Shown one piece after another: positions 36,131 to 48,540 of a stretch of DNA of 64,000 nt (positions are counted from its first letter, which is position 1; every line of letters starts with the position of its first letter). The stretch lies in assembly GCA_034509495.1 (NCBI GenBank), contig CM067508.1, positions 24,660,240-24,724,239 of the forward strand, given 5' to 3'. The notes beneath the pieces were generated by a model, which saw only the letters and a program-made list of their open reading frames with translations, was not told the origin of the DNA and made no database searches. The translations under genes were made by a program, and so were the position numbers. This stretch comes from Acestrorhynchus altus. Taxonomy: Eukaryota > Chordata > Actinopteri > Characiformes > Acestrorhynchidae.

Positions 36131-37074
36131 AGCCCTGGATTAAATTCTGATTATGTAGTCTGTTACAGAGTCAGTCTCTGTATTTTATATATCTCTCACT
36201 TGCAATAAGGTACACAAAGCCTGCATCTAGTTCATTTACATGCTCTCTCCACTCTATTTCTGTCCAGAGGTGTTTGAGTTCATTCTGAAGCAGAGCTCAT
36301 CCATGTGAACATCCAGTTTGTCTGCCTCTCAAATTTGTACAATGCCAGCACACAGCAACTTTACAACACCGTTTCTCCTGGCTGGCAGGAAAGCAGCTTT
36401 GGAAGCCCAGTTGGGTACTCATGTAAGACAAAACAACGTAGTGTTGCAAATTCCCAAAAGCTCAAGCATCAGTCAGCTTTTGTTACAGTGACGTGGCTAT
36501 TTTTAGCTGCGATCAGCAAATGAAAGGGTCTGCTTAGGCAGATATGGATGAGCACAGAACTCATCAGGCTGTGAGAGACAGGGACAGAAGTTTTGCAGCA
36601 TTTGGCCTTTGTGTTTGATAATTAAAGAACTTGTTTTTCAGGCCCATCACAAAGGATGGCTCTAGCTGTTTTTAATCTGTGAGCCTGCATTGATTCTGTA
36701 CAGGCAGAGGAGCCCTGGAGAACTTAGCTTTTAGAGAGCAAGCTTAATAAAGAAGTTTCATAAATGTGTTTATAAAATGTCATGAGTGCCAGCCTGAGAT
36801 GCATTCAGCTGATTTAAGAACTGAAGTTTATTAAGCTTCTGGCTTTGTGTTATTTCCTGCTCTGCTAATTAGTTTTATGAAGTACATGGAGGAGGAGCTG
36901 GTGCTTCATGAGCTGTAATGTTGAATCACTTGAATCTGGTGTAGAGCAGGAAAAGAACTAAAAATGTCCAGAGCAGAGTGCCTGCAGGATCATATTTGAG
37001 AAAACATGGGTGAGATGACTGGGTTAGAGCATTCCCAAAACATAAGGCAGATATTTTAGGGTGTTCCCATTACC

Positions 37075-37342
37075 GTATAAGTATCAAGGAAGCACAACCT
37101 GTAAGATCGTGAACCTGCAACAGAGGCATGGGCATCCAAGGCTCATTGATGAGATCCATTGATGTCCCATCTCACAAATTACAGGGCTTGAAGGATCTGC
37201 TGCTAACATTAGTCTTGGTGCAAGATATTACAGGACACTGTCAGACTTTGTGTGAAGGTCATGCCAAAGATGTTTTGACAGCATAAGGGAGGCCAATTTA
37301 GTGTAAGAAAGGTGGTTTTAATGTCATGGCTGATTGGTGTAT
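37075..37342 (+). mobile_element. Tc1-like 3' half remnant
   Basis: Contains ACAGGGCTTGAAGGATCTGC, ACAGGACACTGTCAGACTTT and the terminus ATGTCATGGCTGATTGGTGT, the same family as 5251, 6140 and 59975 but in plus orientation. Confidence 0.75.
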
Positions 37343-38021
37343 GTTAATGTATGAAGATCATACCATATGGATGTTGATGGAAACCAGTCATATTTTACTC
37401 CACCCAGATATATATAAAGAGTTGCATAGAAATCAACACCTGCTAAATATTATGGTGAGGCGTTTACATGCTGCTGTAGGCTGCTGTTTGGTCCCAGTTG
37501 ATAATGGTAGTGGAATGAATCCCAGTCCCAAATCAGTGGCTGATTATCTGTGGCTGATTATGAGTAGACTTGTTATTTAAAGTCAGTGTGTTGCCTGCCA
37601 GTGAGTGGACACGTTCAGATGGAAAAGTGGCATTAGATATGCAGGGCAGCTAAGTGCCGTGGCTTAGGACAAGGACAAGGAAATGGCTTAGGACAAGGAC
37701 GAGACTGAATAATCATCTGTGAATGTCACTGAAACAGGACAGGCTGAGAGTCCAGTACAGATCTGTTCTTATCATCCATTTTCTTAGAGAAAATTATTGT
37801 TTTTGTTGGTCTAATGAGAAGGTAATGCTGAAATAGTTGTCTGACTTCCGTTGTTTGCTTGTTTAAGCACTCAAATGAAGGCATTAAATAAGTGACTGTT
37901 GTTCGATGTTGTTGTTTCTGTTTTTTAATGTGAAGCACTTCATGGGTTTGGCTGGTGACTGGTTGAAGTGAATATTGTGGAAATAACCACAAAGAAAAAC
38001 AGTGATGCGTTGAATTATTTG

Positions 38022-38125
38022 TTCATTACATTTACATTTATGGAATTTAGCAGATGCCCTTATCCAGAATGACTTACAAAAGTGCTTTGCTGTTCACTCA
38101 GAAAAAATCCTTAGCTAGTATTCAT
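38022..38125. repeat. short copy of the 29733 dispersed repeat
   Basis: ATTTAGCAGATGCCCTTATC, GACTTACAAAAGTGCTTTGC and CCTTAGCTAGTA repeat the head of the element at 29733. Confidence 0.8.
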
Positions 38126-40275
38126 ATTCATATACTCAACATGAAACTAATATGAAGATTTTTCTCCCTAAAATGTAACTAATCTCTAAATATATTTGAT
38201 CTACAACCATTTTCACACCCATATTTTAAGGTTTTAAAATTAAGATTTTGCTCTTCTAATCCAAGTAAGCATGCCCCCTAGTGGTTGAATAAACCATTCT
38301 ACTTTAATTCCTTGCTTGATGAAATAGAGAGATGTCATGCAAAGCAGAGAATCCTCTGACTGGTTGCTTTCTACCCTGCTCACTTGTCACTGTGCCCCAT
38401 CTCCACATGCTCATTCTTACCCCTCCCAACATGCATTTATCAAATTTGCTGAGACGACAAGAGACATTTAGGATAAAAGCTTAATTTGATATTGTTAAAA
38501 TAGAACAAATATACTTTTTAATTTTACAGACATATAGTAAGAATGGCCTATTTTCATAGCTTTCACAATAAATATTAACAAATGTTTAAATATCCCACAT
38601 ATAAAAAAAAAATCCTACATTACTTTGTCTTGTTGATGTCTTCAAAATAAAAGGCTGCATACATAATATAATTACTAAATTCATAATTAATATTATATAT
38701 AGCAGATATGTGCTTACATGTCAGTGCTGATGACTCATGTAACACCTCCACACTGAAGGCCTCCACACATGTAATGTAAAGTGCTGCCACAGGCTCTGGT
38801 TTTGAGTGTCTGTGTGAAACTAAAACACAGAGTTCACTGTTATTCAGTCCTATAAGTTGCTGCCCCCAGCCCCCAGCACTCCAGCTCAAAGACTGTGGTG
38901 TGCATAGTATATCATGTTCCTGTGTATTCTTCCTCTCTCTCTCTTCTCTCCTCTCTTTCTCAGGGAATAGAGCAACTTACTTGAGTATCTTGTAATATTA
39001 CCGATCCTTCCTGTCAGTTCCCCAGATCTGTCCTCATTGTTAAGGGGGCGCCAATTGTTCATGATTTCAACTAGTAAAGTCTCTGAGGCGCCAAATTCAG
39101 CTTCTACACAGATCTGCACCTACCTTGTAATTTTTGTCATTGTGAACACCGATACTTCCACATAGTATCTGTAGCTTATTGCTGTCTGCAAGATACTGGT
39201 ACACATATACCAATGCAGCACAATCCCCACCACTGTCCTAAAAAATATCCACAATTCTGTTTGATCACTCTGTTGATAGATGGGTTTGAGGCAAGATGAT
39301 GCAGGTTCACAGACATTTTTCTGTATTCCTAGAAATCTTAAGACTTAGTAACACTGTAAACTACATGGTTGAAAGAGCAAGGAAAATACACATTTTTTCT
39401 AGAAAAAAATAAGTGAACGCTTTGGAATGACTTTGAGTACTAATTAAATGTGGTCTGATCGTTTTCAAGTAACAATCACAGACAAACATGATCTAGATAA
39501 AACTGAAACACACAATCATATAATCATGGACACCAAGCATTTTTGGTAGCTGCAGATGTAAGCTGTACAGTTCATTATTAAGCTAGCCAATTTTTCTTAG
39601 CCTGAACTGTTGATGTTTAGTCTGGTGTGTTCAATAAAAGACATGAACAACCTGTGTTATTAGTTTAGATCTGGGGTGGCTTAGTAAATATCTCTCATTT
39701 TTTAATTGTAATTGCAGCATTAATGGCCTTTACTGCTGTTATCTCTTCCTAGATATTGACAAAATAAATCAGCATGTGGTCTATTCAAACCTTAATGATG
39801 TCTTACTCTTACATAAGTCTTATAACAAAGTCATCCTGGAAATCTGTATGTTTACTGACCAAAAGGAAGCTTTATTAAACCATATTATAAATAGACAAAG
39901 GTTTTCAATTCATGTAACCAAATCACGCATTAATAATAATTAATATTTAAAAACTGTATACCATCCTAAAAAATTACGGTTTACCATGAAAACTGGTGAG
40001 TAGCCATGTCTAATAAAACACTTCTGAGCATCTCATCAGAGGATATCATTAATGCTTAAAGAACTCTGACCAGCTGCGTATTTCATAACAACTAGTGCAA
40101 TTACCGGTATTGCTGAAGTTTTCCTCTCCAGGCAGTGCTGCCTAAATCTGTTCAATTATTATTATAGTTATTTATTCCAAATATGTACAAACATATCATC
40201 TGATGATCTGCAAGTAACACTTCAGACTGTAGTATGTGTATATCATTGTGCCTGTCTCTTGCTGGGTTTTTGCAG

Positions 40276-40501
40276 CCTATCCCAATATAGCGACGAGAAC
40301 ATGATGGACCCCTACAACTTGGCCATCTGTTTTGGCCCCACTCTCATGCCCACTCCAGACATCCAGGACCAGGTGTCATGCCAGGCTCATGTCAATGAGG
40401 TCATCAAGACCATCATCATCCACCATGAGACCATCTTCCTGATGCCAAGGAGCTGGATAACTCCGGCGGTATGAAAAATGCATGGCTGGAGGAGACTACT
40501 G
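40276..40501 (+). CDS. srgap1: srgap1 exon 13 of window (RhoGAP end plus linker), two frameshifts
   Basis: Two hundred twenty-six bases from acceptor TTTTTGCAG to donor GTAAGA. The first 163 bases are intact and read LSQYSDENMMDPYNLAICFG through HVNEVIKTIIIHHETIF, the last helices of RhoGAP. After ETIF the family sequence PDAKELD is found only in the next frame, implying a lost base near 40439 (TTCCT for an expected TTCCCT). YEKCMAGGDYC then appears only in a third frame, implying another one-base loss near 40468. Read straight through, translation stops at TGA 40472-40474. Entry phase must be 2, which exon 12 does not supply. Confidence 0.9.
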
Positions 40502-42325
40502 GTAAGAGACGTGAGAGGAGACAGCTGATGTGTTAGCACAGTTCTGTCTAGACAAATGAGAGAACATTAGATCGACAGAGATGCAGCAAAGCTTTGGTCA
40601 TTGCTGTAGTAGGTCTGATCGAGAAGGTCTTGAAGAATCTAAGAAGAGTGTTGTGCGGAGTGGTCTTCAGGCAGGTTCTTTCATTAGGGCCAGACTCTTA
40701 AGGGTGTGTGTGTGTAGCGGCCCAGTAGGGCCTGCCGTCAGTGTGGGTAATTAGATAAAATGATGAGGTGTCTGTAGGAAGAGTTTTTGATGGGACAGGA
40801 CGCTTTTGTTGTCAGTGGTTTAAATGTCTGCCTGAATGAGGTGAGACCGACTGAACCGATCAGGTAAATTACACACAGTCATTATGTTAGGAAAGCTCAC
40901 CAACAAAGCAATGGTAATTTTCTGTATGCTGCTTTCAGGAGGAGCAGAAGAAAAGAAAAGTGTGTGTGCTGGGCGCAGCGCAAAGGCAAGGCAGCGCGGC
41001 GTAGGTGTGCGCAGGTGTGGCAGCGTAGGTGTGTGAAAAGAGAGAACGAACACATTCTTTGTTATTTTAAAAAGAAAACGGCCCATCTCTGTTTTCTCCA
41101 TAGAGCCTGTACTTCCCAATTGAAGAATCAATTGACCATGTGTGCCCTTGAGCTGTTCTCACACTCACATGCCCACAAACACACACACACATTAGTGTTA
41201 CACTATGTATAGTAAGTATAGTGATTCCTGCCACTACACTCATATTGTACAGAAGTAATGCTCCACTTAACCTTACCCCAGACCTACACTTGGTCATAAA
41301 TCTATAACCATACTAACCTCAAACCATACTCAACCTCACTACTCTGAACCATGGCTTGCTGAACGTTTTTTAAACTCTAAACCCAAATCTTAACCCTCCT
41401 GACCTATATTATTTTTAAATACCATTCAATTCTAAACATAATCTTAAATTTCTTCTTCCATCTTTTTTAAGCCTGACCTTAACCCCAAATTTAACCCAAG
41501 TTCTCAATCCAACCCTAAACTTTCACTAAAACCTTCTTAGCAGTAACTTTTGATCTGTCCCTAAATATCTTAACTTTTAAGATGAACCTTAAACTTAATC
41601 TTAACCTTCCTACATGTAACCCAAACGTATTTTTAACCCTCCTAACATTAACCCCTAAATATATTACCCATTCCAACTTAAACCGTAATCTTAACCATAC
41701 ACCTAATCTTAACCTTGTTCTCTTTAACCCTAACGACAGCTCTAAACCCTTCTGACTGTTCCCCTGACCTTCACTCTAAACCTAACTTTAATCTTTCTAA
41801 ACTTAACATTAAACCTGAGTACCTCAAATCTTTTCCTCCTCCTAACATTAACTGTCATCTGACACTAAACCCTCTTAACCTCCACATTTTCCACTCTTTC
41901 CGTTTTCCCCTGAAGAAGGTGAACAAACACACGCAGAAACCCTATGCACCGCGGAGCGATCCATCCTGTGATGGCATGTTGTGTGGCTAGTAATGTTGAG
42001 TTGGAAGTGGCTTAGCTGTGTGTCAGTGGTAATCTGTTTGATGAAGGTATTATGCCAGTGTGTGTGCCCACACTGTGCTCCCTGTCAGCATCCCACCGCC
42101 CTGACAGCAGCCTCCAGAATACTAATCAGCACCTCCTTTAAGTATCACACATACACACTCTGAGAACTGTAAGGTTACTGAGTGGAAACCTTGTTCCAGA
42201 TACTGAAAACAAATACAAAGTGTCTTATGATCTCATTTAATGAAATGCAACAGGGTGAATAGAAAATTAGCTAGTTTCAGGAGACTTGAGTCTATCTCAC
42301 CCCATGTTGTTGTCTCTTTCTGCAG
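40502..42325 (+). other. intron 13
   Basis: Dominated by the C/T/A-rich AACCCT-like tract at 41260-41890. Acceptor TTTCTGCAG at 42325. Confidence 0.8.
41260..41890. repeat. degenerate AACCCT / CTTAACC tract, G-poor on the plus strand
   Basis: More than twenty scattered CTTAACC, TTAACC, AACCCT or TAAACC words in about 630 bases, including TTAACCCTAACG near 41727. Very few G residues occur on the plus strand. It looks like an old tandem array of telomere-like or similar short units. Confidence 0.7.
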
Positions 42326-42404
42326 TGAGAGTCCATACAGTGAGTATGGAGTTCTGGGAAGAAGATTCATGATGCAGGCAGAGACACACACCAGCCGCAG
42401 GATA
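42326..42404 (+). CDS. srgap1: srgap1 exon 14 of window (acidic linker), frame disrupted
   Basis: Seventy-nine bases from TTTCTGCAG to GTAAGT. It opens in frame as a split Cys then ESPYSEYGVL, matching mammalian DYCDSPYSEHGTL. After that the family pattern EEx(2)DAG is spread over other frames: GAAGAAGATTCA follows an extra G at 42357, and GATGCAGGC follows an extra T at 42370. Only the last frame gives the phase needed to join SH3 exon 15 (QPQD, then a split codon, then GEPIEAIAKF). By the mammalian pattern the exon should be one base longer (80), so a net -1 change is implied. Confidence 0.8.
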
Positions 42405-42754
42405 GTAAGTGGGTTTTAAATTGTGTGATATTTACCCTTGCAGATAGGGACCCACAATTGCTGTACAAAATAACAGTTATTTGTTTAGACTATGTTAAGG
42501 ACCTAAAGTATCACAGTGGCATTCTGTTGATATTCATGGACTCATGTAGTACCACAATGTTTACTATAAATACCAGTGAATTGTGGAGATTACTGTGCCC
42601 CCTGAACATCACATTCGAAAAATGTCTGACATTAGTACTCAAAAATGTAAATAGAGTTGTAAAGGAAGGGCATTTATGAGATCCATCAACTGATTATTTG
42701 ATTTATTTGGTTATTTATTGAGCTGGAATCCAAATATTTAGTTGAATATGTATT

Positions 42755-42755
<1 letters not shown>

Positions 42756-42822
<67 letters not shown>
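42756..42822. repeat. (TA)n microsatellite
   Basis: About 30 TA units with one TACATA interruption. Confidence 0.96.
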
Positions 42823-42825
<3 letters not shown>

Positions 42826-42837
42826 TGCTTTATTGAA

Positions 42838-43020
42838 GTAACTGTCTCTACAGGAAGGCTTTCTACTAGATTTTGGAGCATTGCCGTGAGGATTTGTTTG
42901 CATTCTTTGACAAGAACACCATCATTCCACAGAACACAGTACTCCACAACTCAATGCTGGGAGGCTTTATGCCCCTCTCGCCCATGCCTGTCATTAGGCA
43001 TGGTGCCAATTGGTTCATTA
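42838..43020 (-). mobile_element. Tc1-related DNA element, reverse copy
   Basis: ACTAGATTTTGGAGCATTGC, GTGAGGATTTG, CACAACTCAATGCTGGGAGG and CATTAGGCATGGTGCCAATT are the reverse complement of blocks in the 17510 and 57595 copies. Confidence 0.75.
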
Positions 43021-45954
43021 GGTTTATCTGCTTCAGAGTCCGATTCTGTTAACTGAACATGGACTAGCTTGCCCTGTTCTAGTCGCCTCTTCAGACCCCA
43101 CGAATCGTTGTCTGCTCTTCCATTAACTCTCAATTAATCATACTGCGTATTTATTCATCTGTCCATCAGAAAACCACACAAACACTTGATTCGCTATGCA
43201 TATGTCAAACTTTCCATCACCTAGCACAGATGTAAGCTATCGCTTACAAGCTCAATTCATCACTATGCTCACAAGTCTGAAGTCTCAGCTGCCATGGTTT
43301 TGCTCCAAATATTTCTGTCCTGATGAGGTGTTGAGAGGAGGAGGGGGGTCTTCCCAGCACGCGCTCCCCAGGGATTAGCTAGTTTGACCCTAACTACTCC
43401 CTTAAGTTTTCTCCCAATTATGCACAAACTACTTTCAGCATATTATGTCCGCTCTTCATATAAAAGACGCTTGGGTCAGATTACTGGTATTATACACCAC
43501 TAATCATCTCCCAGAAGAGGACGTTTGACTTTCCCCTCCATGACCATCATCAGTCTAGTAACTTTCCCTATCTGCCAGTTAAGCTTGGCTACAAACCAGC
43601 ACCTCGACTCTTGAAAGTGCATGAGCAGCTTCTCCACATCACAGTCTGACCGCTCACTCCTATCCTGGTCCTGAGAGGGCTTGTTAGTGTGTATGTGGAT
43701 TGTCCTGTGTGTCTCTACTCTCACTCTATGGTGTGAGTCCAGGGAAGGTCTAGTATTCTTTGTGTGTTTTTGGTGGTAGAACAGGGTTGAAATCCATTTT
43801 AAGCAATACGGACCCCTGCAGTGCAGCCAGAGCAATTTGCTCATATGGGTGAAATGGAATGAACACAGAGGGCTGTTACAGAGCAAAACAGTTTTGTGGG
43901 AAAGGGAGGGGGCCCCTGTGTATGAGTGAAAAGCAAGGGCAAGAAGGAGAAATGGACACAAATAGTAGAAAGACAGGGGAAGAAGAAAATGCTTAAATAT
44001 ATACCAGATAAAGTTTACCTGGTACGATAAATGAAAAAAGGAAGACTGATATAGGCAATATTTGTATGTATTTATTAAAATAATGTAAGACAGCCTTATA
44101 TTATTAATCTAGTACAGCTCTCAGTATAGACGGAGTGCTCAACTTAACCTGTTTTGTCTACTACTGTCAATACGTTCACGAAAGTCCTGCTGTTAATATG
44201 GCTCTGGGTCACAGTTCAACAGACTTTGCCATTGATTTACAGTAACAGCACACAGTGCAAGGCCTGTTCAAAGCTTGTGAGTTGGAAAAATCATAGTGGG
44301 AGACGTTTGTCTTTAGTTGGACCACATAGCACGAGTCATTAGTTCGCCTCTAGGTCACCAGAAGCCCATATAGCCATGTGTGGTAGACCAGAGGCAGTGG
44401 AGAGTGCTGTAGAGCAGAAACTACACATCTGTGGTTGGCAGAATCCACTGTGTCATGGGCGTTTTAGCACCAATTAATTAATACATTTCATTCCATTGTA
44501 ATTATTCTGTGGGAATTAGATTGTTAATCTCCTGTTGTTTGAATGATGGTCATGTGAGTGTGCCAGCAGTAGGCTGTTGGGTTCTGGCATTTCCTGTGTG
44601 GAAAGAAAGGAGGGGCCTTGACATAAAAAATATCCTGAGGAATTAATCCTGATGATTAAAGTAATTGCAAGTATGAAATAAGTATTCTGAATAATTTATT
44701 TCATTAAATAATGATGTCACCCATTTTCTCTCATGAATGGGCTTCATGAGAGTCTATATGATCTATATAATAAACTGCAGCACTTGCTGTAACTTGATAC
44801 ATTAACCCAGACCAGGTCAAACCAATTACACAGTTGTAGGCCAGGGTTGCCAAGCTTTAAAAAAATAAAGGGGAAGGTTGCTGCTCACTCTGTATAAACT
44901 CTCACAGACCGATATGTTGGGTCTAAACCTGCAGGGCTGCTTCTGGCAATGTGTATTCAGTTCCATGCAGCACAGTCCAGAGAGCCGTCTGCTGAGGGGA
45001 GAGGCCAGCTCAGGACAGCTCAGTGAGTGAATGTGTCTCACATGCTCAGGTCCTGCTAAAGATACCACTGCAGAGAGAGAGACAGGAACATACATGCATA
45101 TTGATCTCCCTGGTCACCTTTGTTAACCGAGAGCTTGACCTCAGACGAGGTCTATTAACTGAGACTGAGGGGGGAGCAAATCCCCTCTCATCATGTTCCA
45201 CTGACTGGTTCTTTCTCAGGAGTGAGAGAGAAAGAGAAAGCGAAAGAGACATGCATCTCATATATGTAGTCTAACCCTGCTCATTGGTTCTTAGTTAGAT
45301 GTTGTTCTGCTTATTCTCAGTGTGGGCGGTGTACACCCAGCGGGATTTGTGGTCTGCAGATCAAGCTCTAGCCACCAGCGAACCCTGGAGCTGTTTGTTC
45401 AATGAAAAACCATGTTTGTAATCGAGATATGAGAGTGTTGAGAACTCAAAACCCTTCACTTGACGAAGGTCCTTCAGACATAGCACAAAGAACCATTTGA
45501 AGCACCTTTATGTAAGAGTGAGATGTAAGCGTGTGGGATACATAAGCTTATATAAGAAGCGTTTGTTCAGGGCTCCAAAGTACCTCCTTGTAGTACCACT
45601 GTAGTAGCTACCGGGAGACATAAAGTGCAGGTGGTGTAACATTTGTCATTACCTTGTTACATGTTTCCTATCCTACTTATACAAATGCCCACCCCAGGAG
45701 GACGTCCTAGTCTGATTGATCATATCTCTGAAATCGTACCTATGGGCTGCAGTGCAAGCCCTAACCACCAGGAATCTCTGAAGCTGTAAGTTCCGTAAAG
45801 AATAATGGTTTCATGAGAATAATTGGTTTCATAAAGAGAAGCAGGAATAACCTTCTTAAGCTATACAGAACCTTCACCTGATATTCTTGATTCACAATCA
45901 CACATCTCTGTTACAGACATGATTGTTTATGTAGCCAAAAGAGATTCTTCCATG

Positions 45955-46075
45955 GCAGAGGTCTTCAAATCTTGAATCCATTTCCAGTCCTGGATTTTGT
46001 AACCCTTTGTAGGTGTGACACTAGGTGACCAACTTCAAGTGAGAACAAAATCCAGGACTAGGAACTACATTCCTC
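45955..46075. repeat. small element with inverted 'ccaggac / gtcctgg' ends
   Basis: CCAGTCCTGGATTTTGT on the left pairs with ACAAAATCCAGGACTAGG on the right around a short centre. Confidence 0.55.
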
Positions 46076-47299
46076 AATGTAGTGCTGTTCTTGGCAGTAT
46101 AGCTGCTGGGAAATGGAAAGTGCAGGTTGTGTGACCACCCAATTAAAAATATGGAGTTCTTTGTGATCTTGTTGTAAGTTGCCCACCCTACTTATCAAAA
46201 AGCCAACCACAGGTATCTCAGAATGTCTGATATGGTAGTTTATATGGCAGATGGTTCCTTCTGCCGTGGTGTGTGAATCTTGTTGTGAGGGTGGGAGTGG
46301 TATGTAGGTAGCAGCAGTGAAGTCAGTGCCGAGGGACCCCCTGTCTGACTTAATGGGGTTTGGGAGATAAAGGAGCAGCAGCTATTTTTAGCCCTGCTTT
46401 TCACTTGTCCAGCCCTTATTGGCTGTGTTGCCTCACTGCTATACATTTAATCTTCTGCCATTTTTAATACCGCAGTTTTATGGTTAAACCTGTAAAACCT
46501 TGTACTTATTTCTGTTCCATAACTTATCTCTTCTCAACATTTTGGATGATCACCGATAAAATGATCCGAAGAGAAATGAACAGTAAATGCACAGTGAGTT
46601 CTAGAAAGCAACAAATGGTTTTGATATTCCACCATCATGCTGCTCGCTCCTCTGTGGAACAGTGATGTATTGGGTTGGAGTGCAGTCTCTGGCTCCTGAT
46701 CGCAGCCAGGACGTGATGCAAATGTGACAGCTCAGGATGGGAACAGCCAGTGCTGCCAGGACTGCTGCTACTTTACATGCATCGAAGCCCTCTGTCGCTG
46801 TAATGAGCCCTTACATAAAGAGGGTCACCACAGCAAAGGCACAGACCGAGGCCAGTTATTGAATTCAGCTCCATCACTGCTTTCAGACACCTTTGTTTAA
46901 ACACTGATTTCTAATAATATACATTCCACATTCCGCACGCATTCCACAATGAGGCGGCACTGACACTGTGTGGAGTGCCATGAACTGTATGGATTTATTC
47001 CACGTGGCTTCTATAAATATCCTCACCAGTGCCTGGATGGTTCTCCCTGTTGCCCCTTCAGGGATTATGTGTGGTTTGTCACCACTGCTGAAATCAGTGG
47101 ATGCACTCATGCGAGCAAGCTGATTGATTCATCTCAGGTTCTGCAGTCTAAGTGACTAATCTGGGTGGCAGATCTATCTTCTGCTACTGTTTCTTTTTTT
47201 TTTATTATTGTGTGATGTTTTATTTGGATGGTCCACTGTAGGTGTTTTGGACTGCATAGGGAACCCCCTGTCACACAAAGCTTGGAGGGTCAAAGCTAA

Positions 47300-47640
47300 C
47301 ATATGATTGCTTGCTCAGCAGGTGGAGTCCCAGAGAGCAAAATTGGCCATGTTCTCCTTGGGTGGTTAGATGGTGCTCTCTCCCTGCATCACGCCCTGTT
47401 TGATGCTGTTTGGCCCAGGTGTCAGATAGTTGTTGTATTGGAGCTGAGGAGAGTTCTCCTCAGAACACGTCGGCTGTACAGCAATGATACAATGGTGGCA
47501 GTTCAAAAAGGCCTTTGCTGGCTTCACGTTTATTGGACGATGCATGTGCTTAAAGTGTTGGTGATAATTATATAACTAAACTGTCCTAAAAGGTTTGGGT
47601 GCTTGGCACTTCCAACTTAGCTTGGAAAATTGGGAAAAAC
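47300..47640 (+). repeat. dispersed repeat, family of 33450 (SINE-like)
   Basis: Shares ordered phrases with the 33450 copy: GCTCTCTCCCTGCATCA, CCAGGTGTCAGA, GTTGTATTGGAGCTGAG, CAATGGTGGCAGTTCAAAAA and CTTCCAACTTAGCTTGGAAA. Confidence 0.65.
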
Positions 47641-48540
47641 TAACATATGGTTCCAATATAACCATCAGTTCATTTCAAACTGCTGCTAATGCTGTGTCAA
47701 AGGACAGATTAACACACTTGGAAGGAAATAGTAAATAAATGGCAGTTCTGTTACATAAAGTAACAGTCTTCCTCAATGATCATAACATTCATGGGGGGAG
47801 AGGGAGGGCCATCCTACCTATACTGACAGTGTGAAGCTAGCTCTGCTCTCTGGCACTCTGCTCTAAAGATGACTGTGACATCACCAGCAATTGAACTTGC
47901 AAACTCCCAGTAATGGGGCAGATACTTAAATGACTTGTCCTTCTGCTTTTAGCCATGGTACTATTGAAACCGAGTTTCATCAGATGGTTTGTTAACCCAC
48001 TGAACTATGAACTGCTAAATTTATTTCATTTCTGTGTAATTGATTGTGCTACAATGTAAGTAAAGTCACTCAGAATTGGTGCAGTTCATTGTGGAGAAAC
48101 TTTAAACTCTGAATTTGAGTGGTGGTGATGGGAACCGGTGGTTTCAATTTTTATTATTATTTTTAATGCTTTATATATAATGTTTGTGATGGTAAAATGG
48201 TGATTTTTTTATAATGCTTTGCATGTGTCTGGACTGTGATTAGGCCAGAACCTTCTCAAAATTATTGTAAACACTTTCTGAATTTTGAGAAATAAAACTA
48301 AGAGATTCAGTGATCTGTTTCACAATTGTGACTGTATGTCTAATGCACACATTCATGAAATTATGAGACACATATAAGCTCTTATAAGTGATTGATTTTA
48401 TCTTTGGTTTATTTTTTAGTGGTTAAATCAATATATATATTGATTTATATAATATTATATATTGATATATAATTTATAGATGGCTGTACAGATAGAGTGG
48501 GACTAAAATAACAATAATAACAAGCCTTTTTGTGTTACAG

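Larger units (their letters stand above)
33010..40275 (+). other. intron 12 (7.3 kb) lacking the expected RhoGAP exon
   Basis: In relatives an exon of about 35 codons sits here (IDNLYERALHIRK and MRYLFAFLNH). I read the 7.3 kb for such codons on the plus strand and, less thoroughly, on the minus strand, and found none. The interval does hold a SINE-like element (33450), a TG run (35483), a minisatellite (35735), a Tc1 fragment (37075) and a dispersed repeat (38022). Confidence 0.75.
42405..48540 (+). other. intron 14 (6.1 kb)
   Basis: Contains a TA microsatellite (42756), a reverse Tc1-related fragment (42838), a small inverted-end element (45955) and a SINE-like repeat (47300). The stretches 43030-45950 and 46080-47290 show nothing I can name. 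Acceptor TGTGTTACAG at 48540. Confidence 0.8.

Noticed and set aside
39745..39775. CTTCCTAG followed by ATATTGACAAAATAA looked like an acceptor and the RIDNL start of the missing exon.
   Set aside because: It reads into TAA at once and lacks the ERALHIRK codons.
40120..40165. CTGCCTAAATCTGTTCAATT could be read as LPKSVQ, like the LPRSVLI block of the missing RhoGAP exon.
   Set aside because: The frame stops after a few codons, residues before and after do not match and there is no suitable donor. Judged to be chance.
41720..41750. True interstitial telomere.
   Set aside because: Only one or two perfect TAACCC words in a row are present; the tract is too degenerate to call a telomere.
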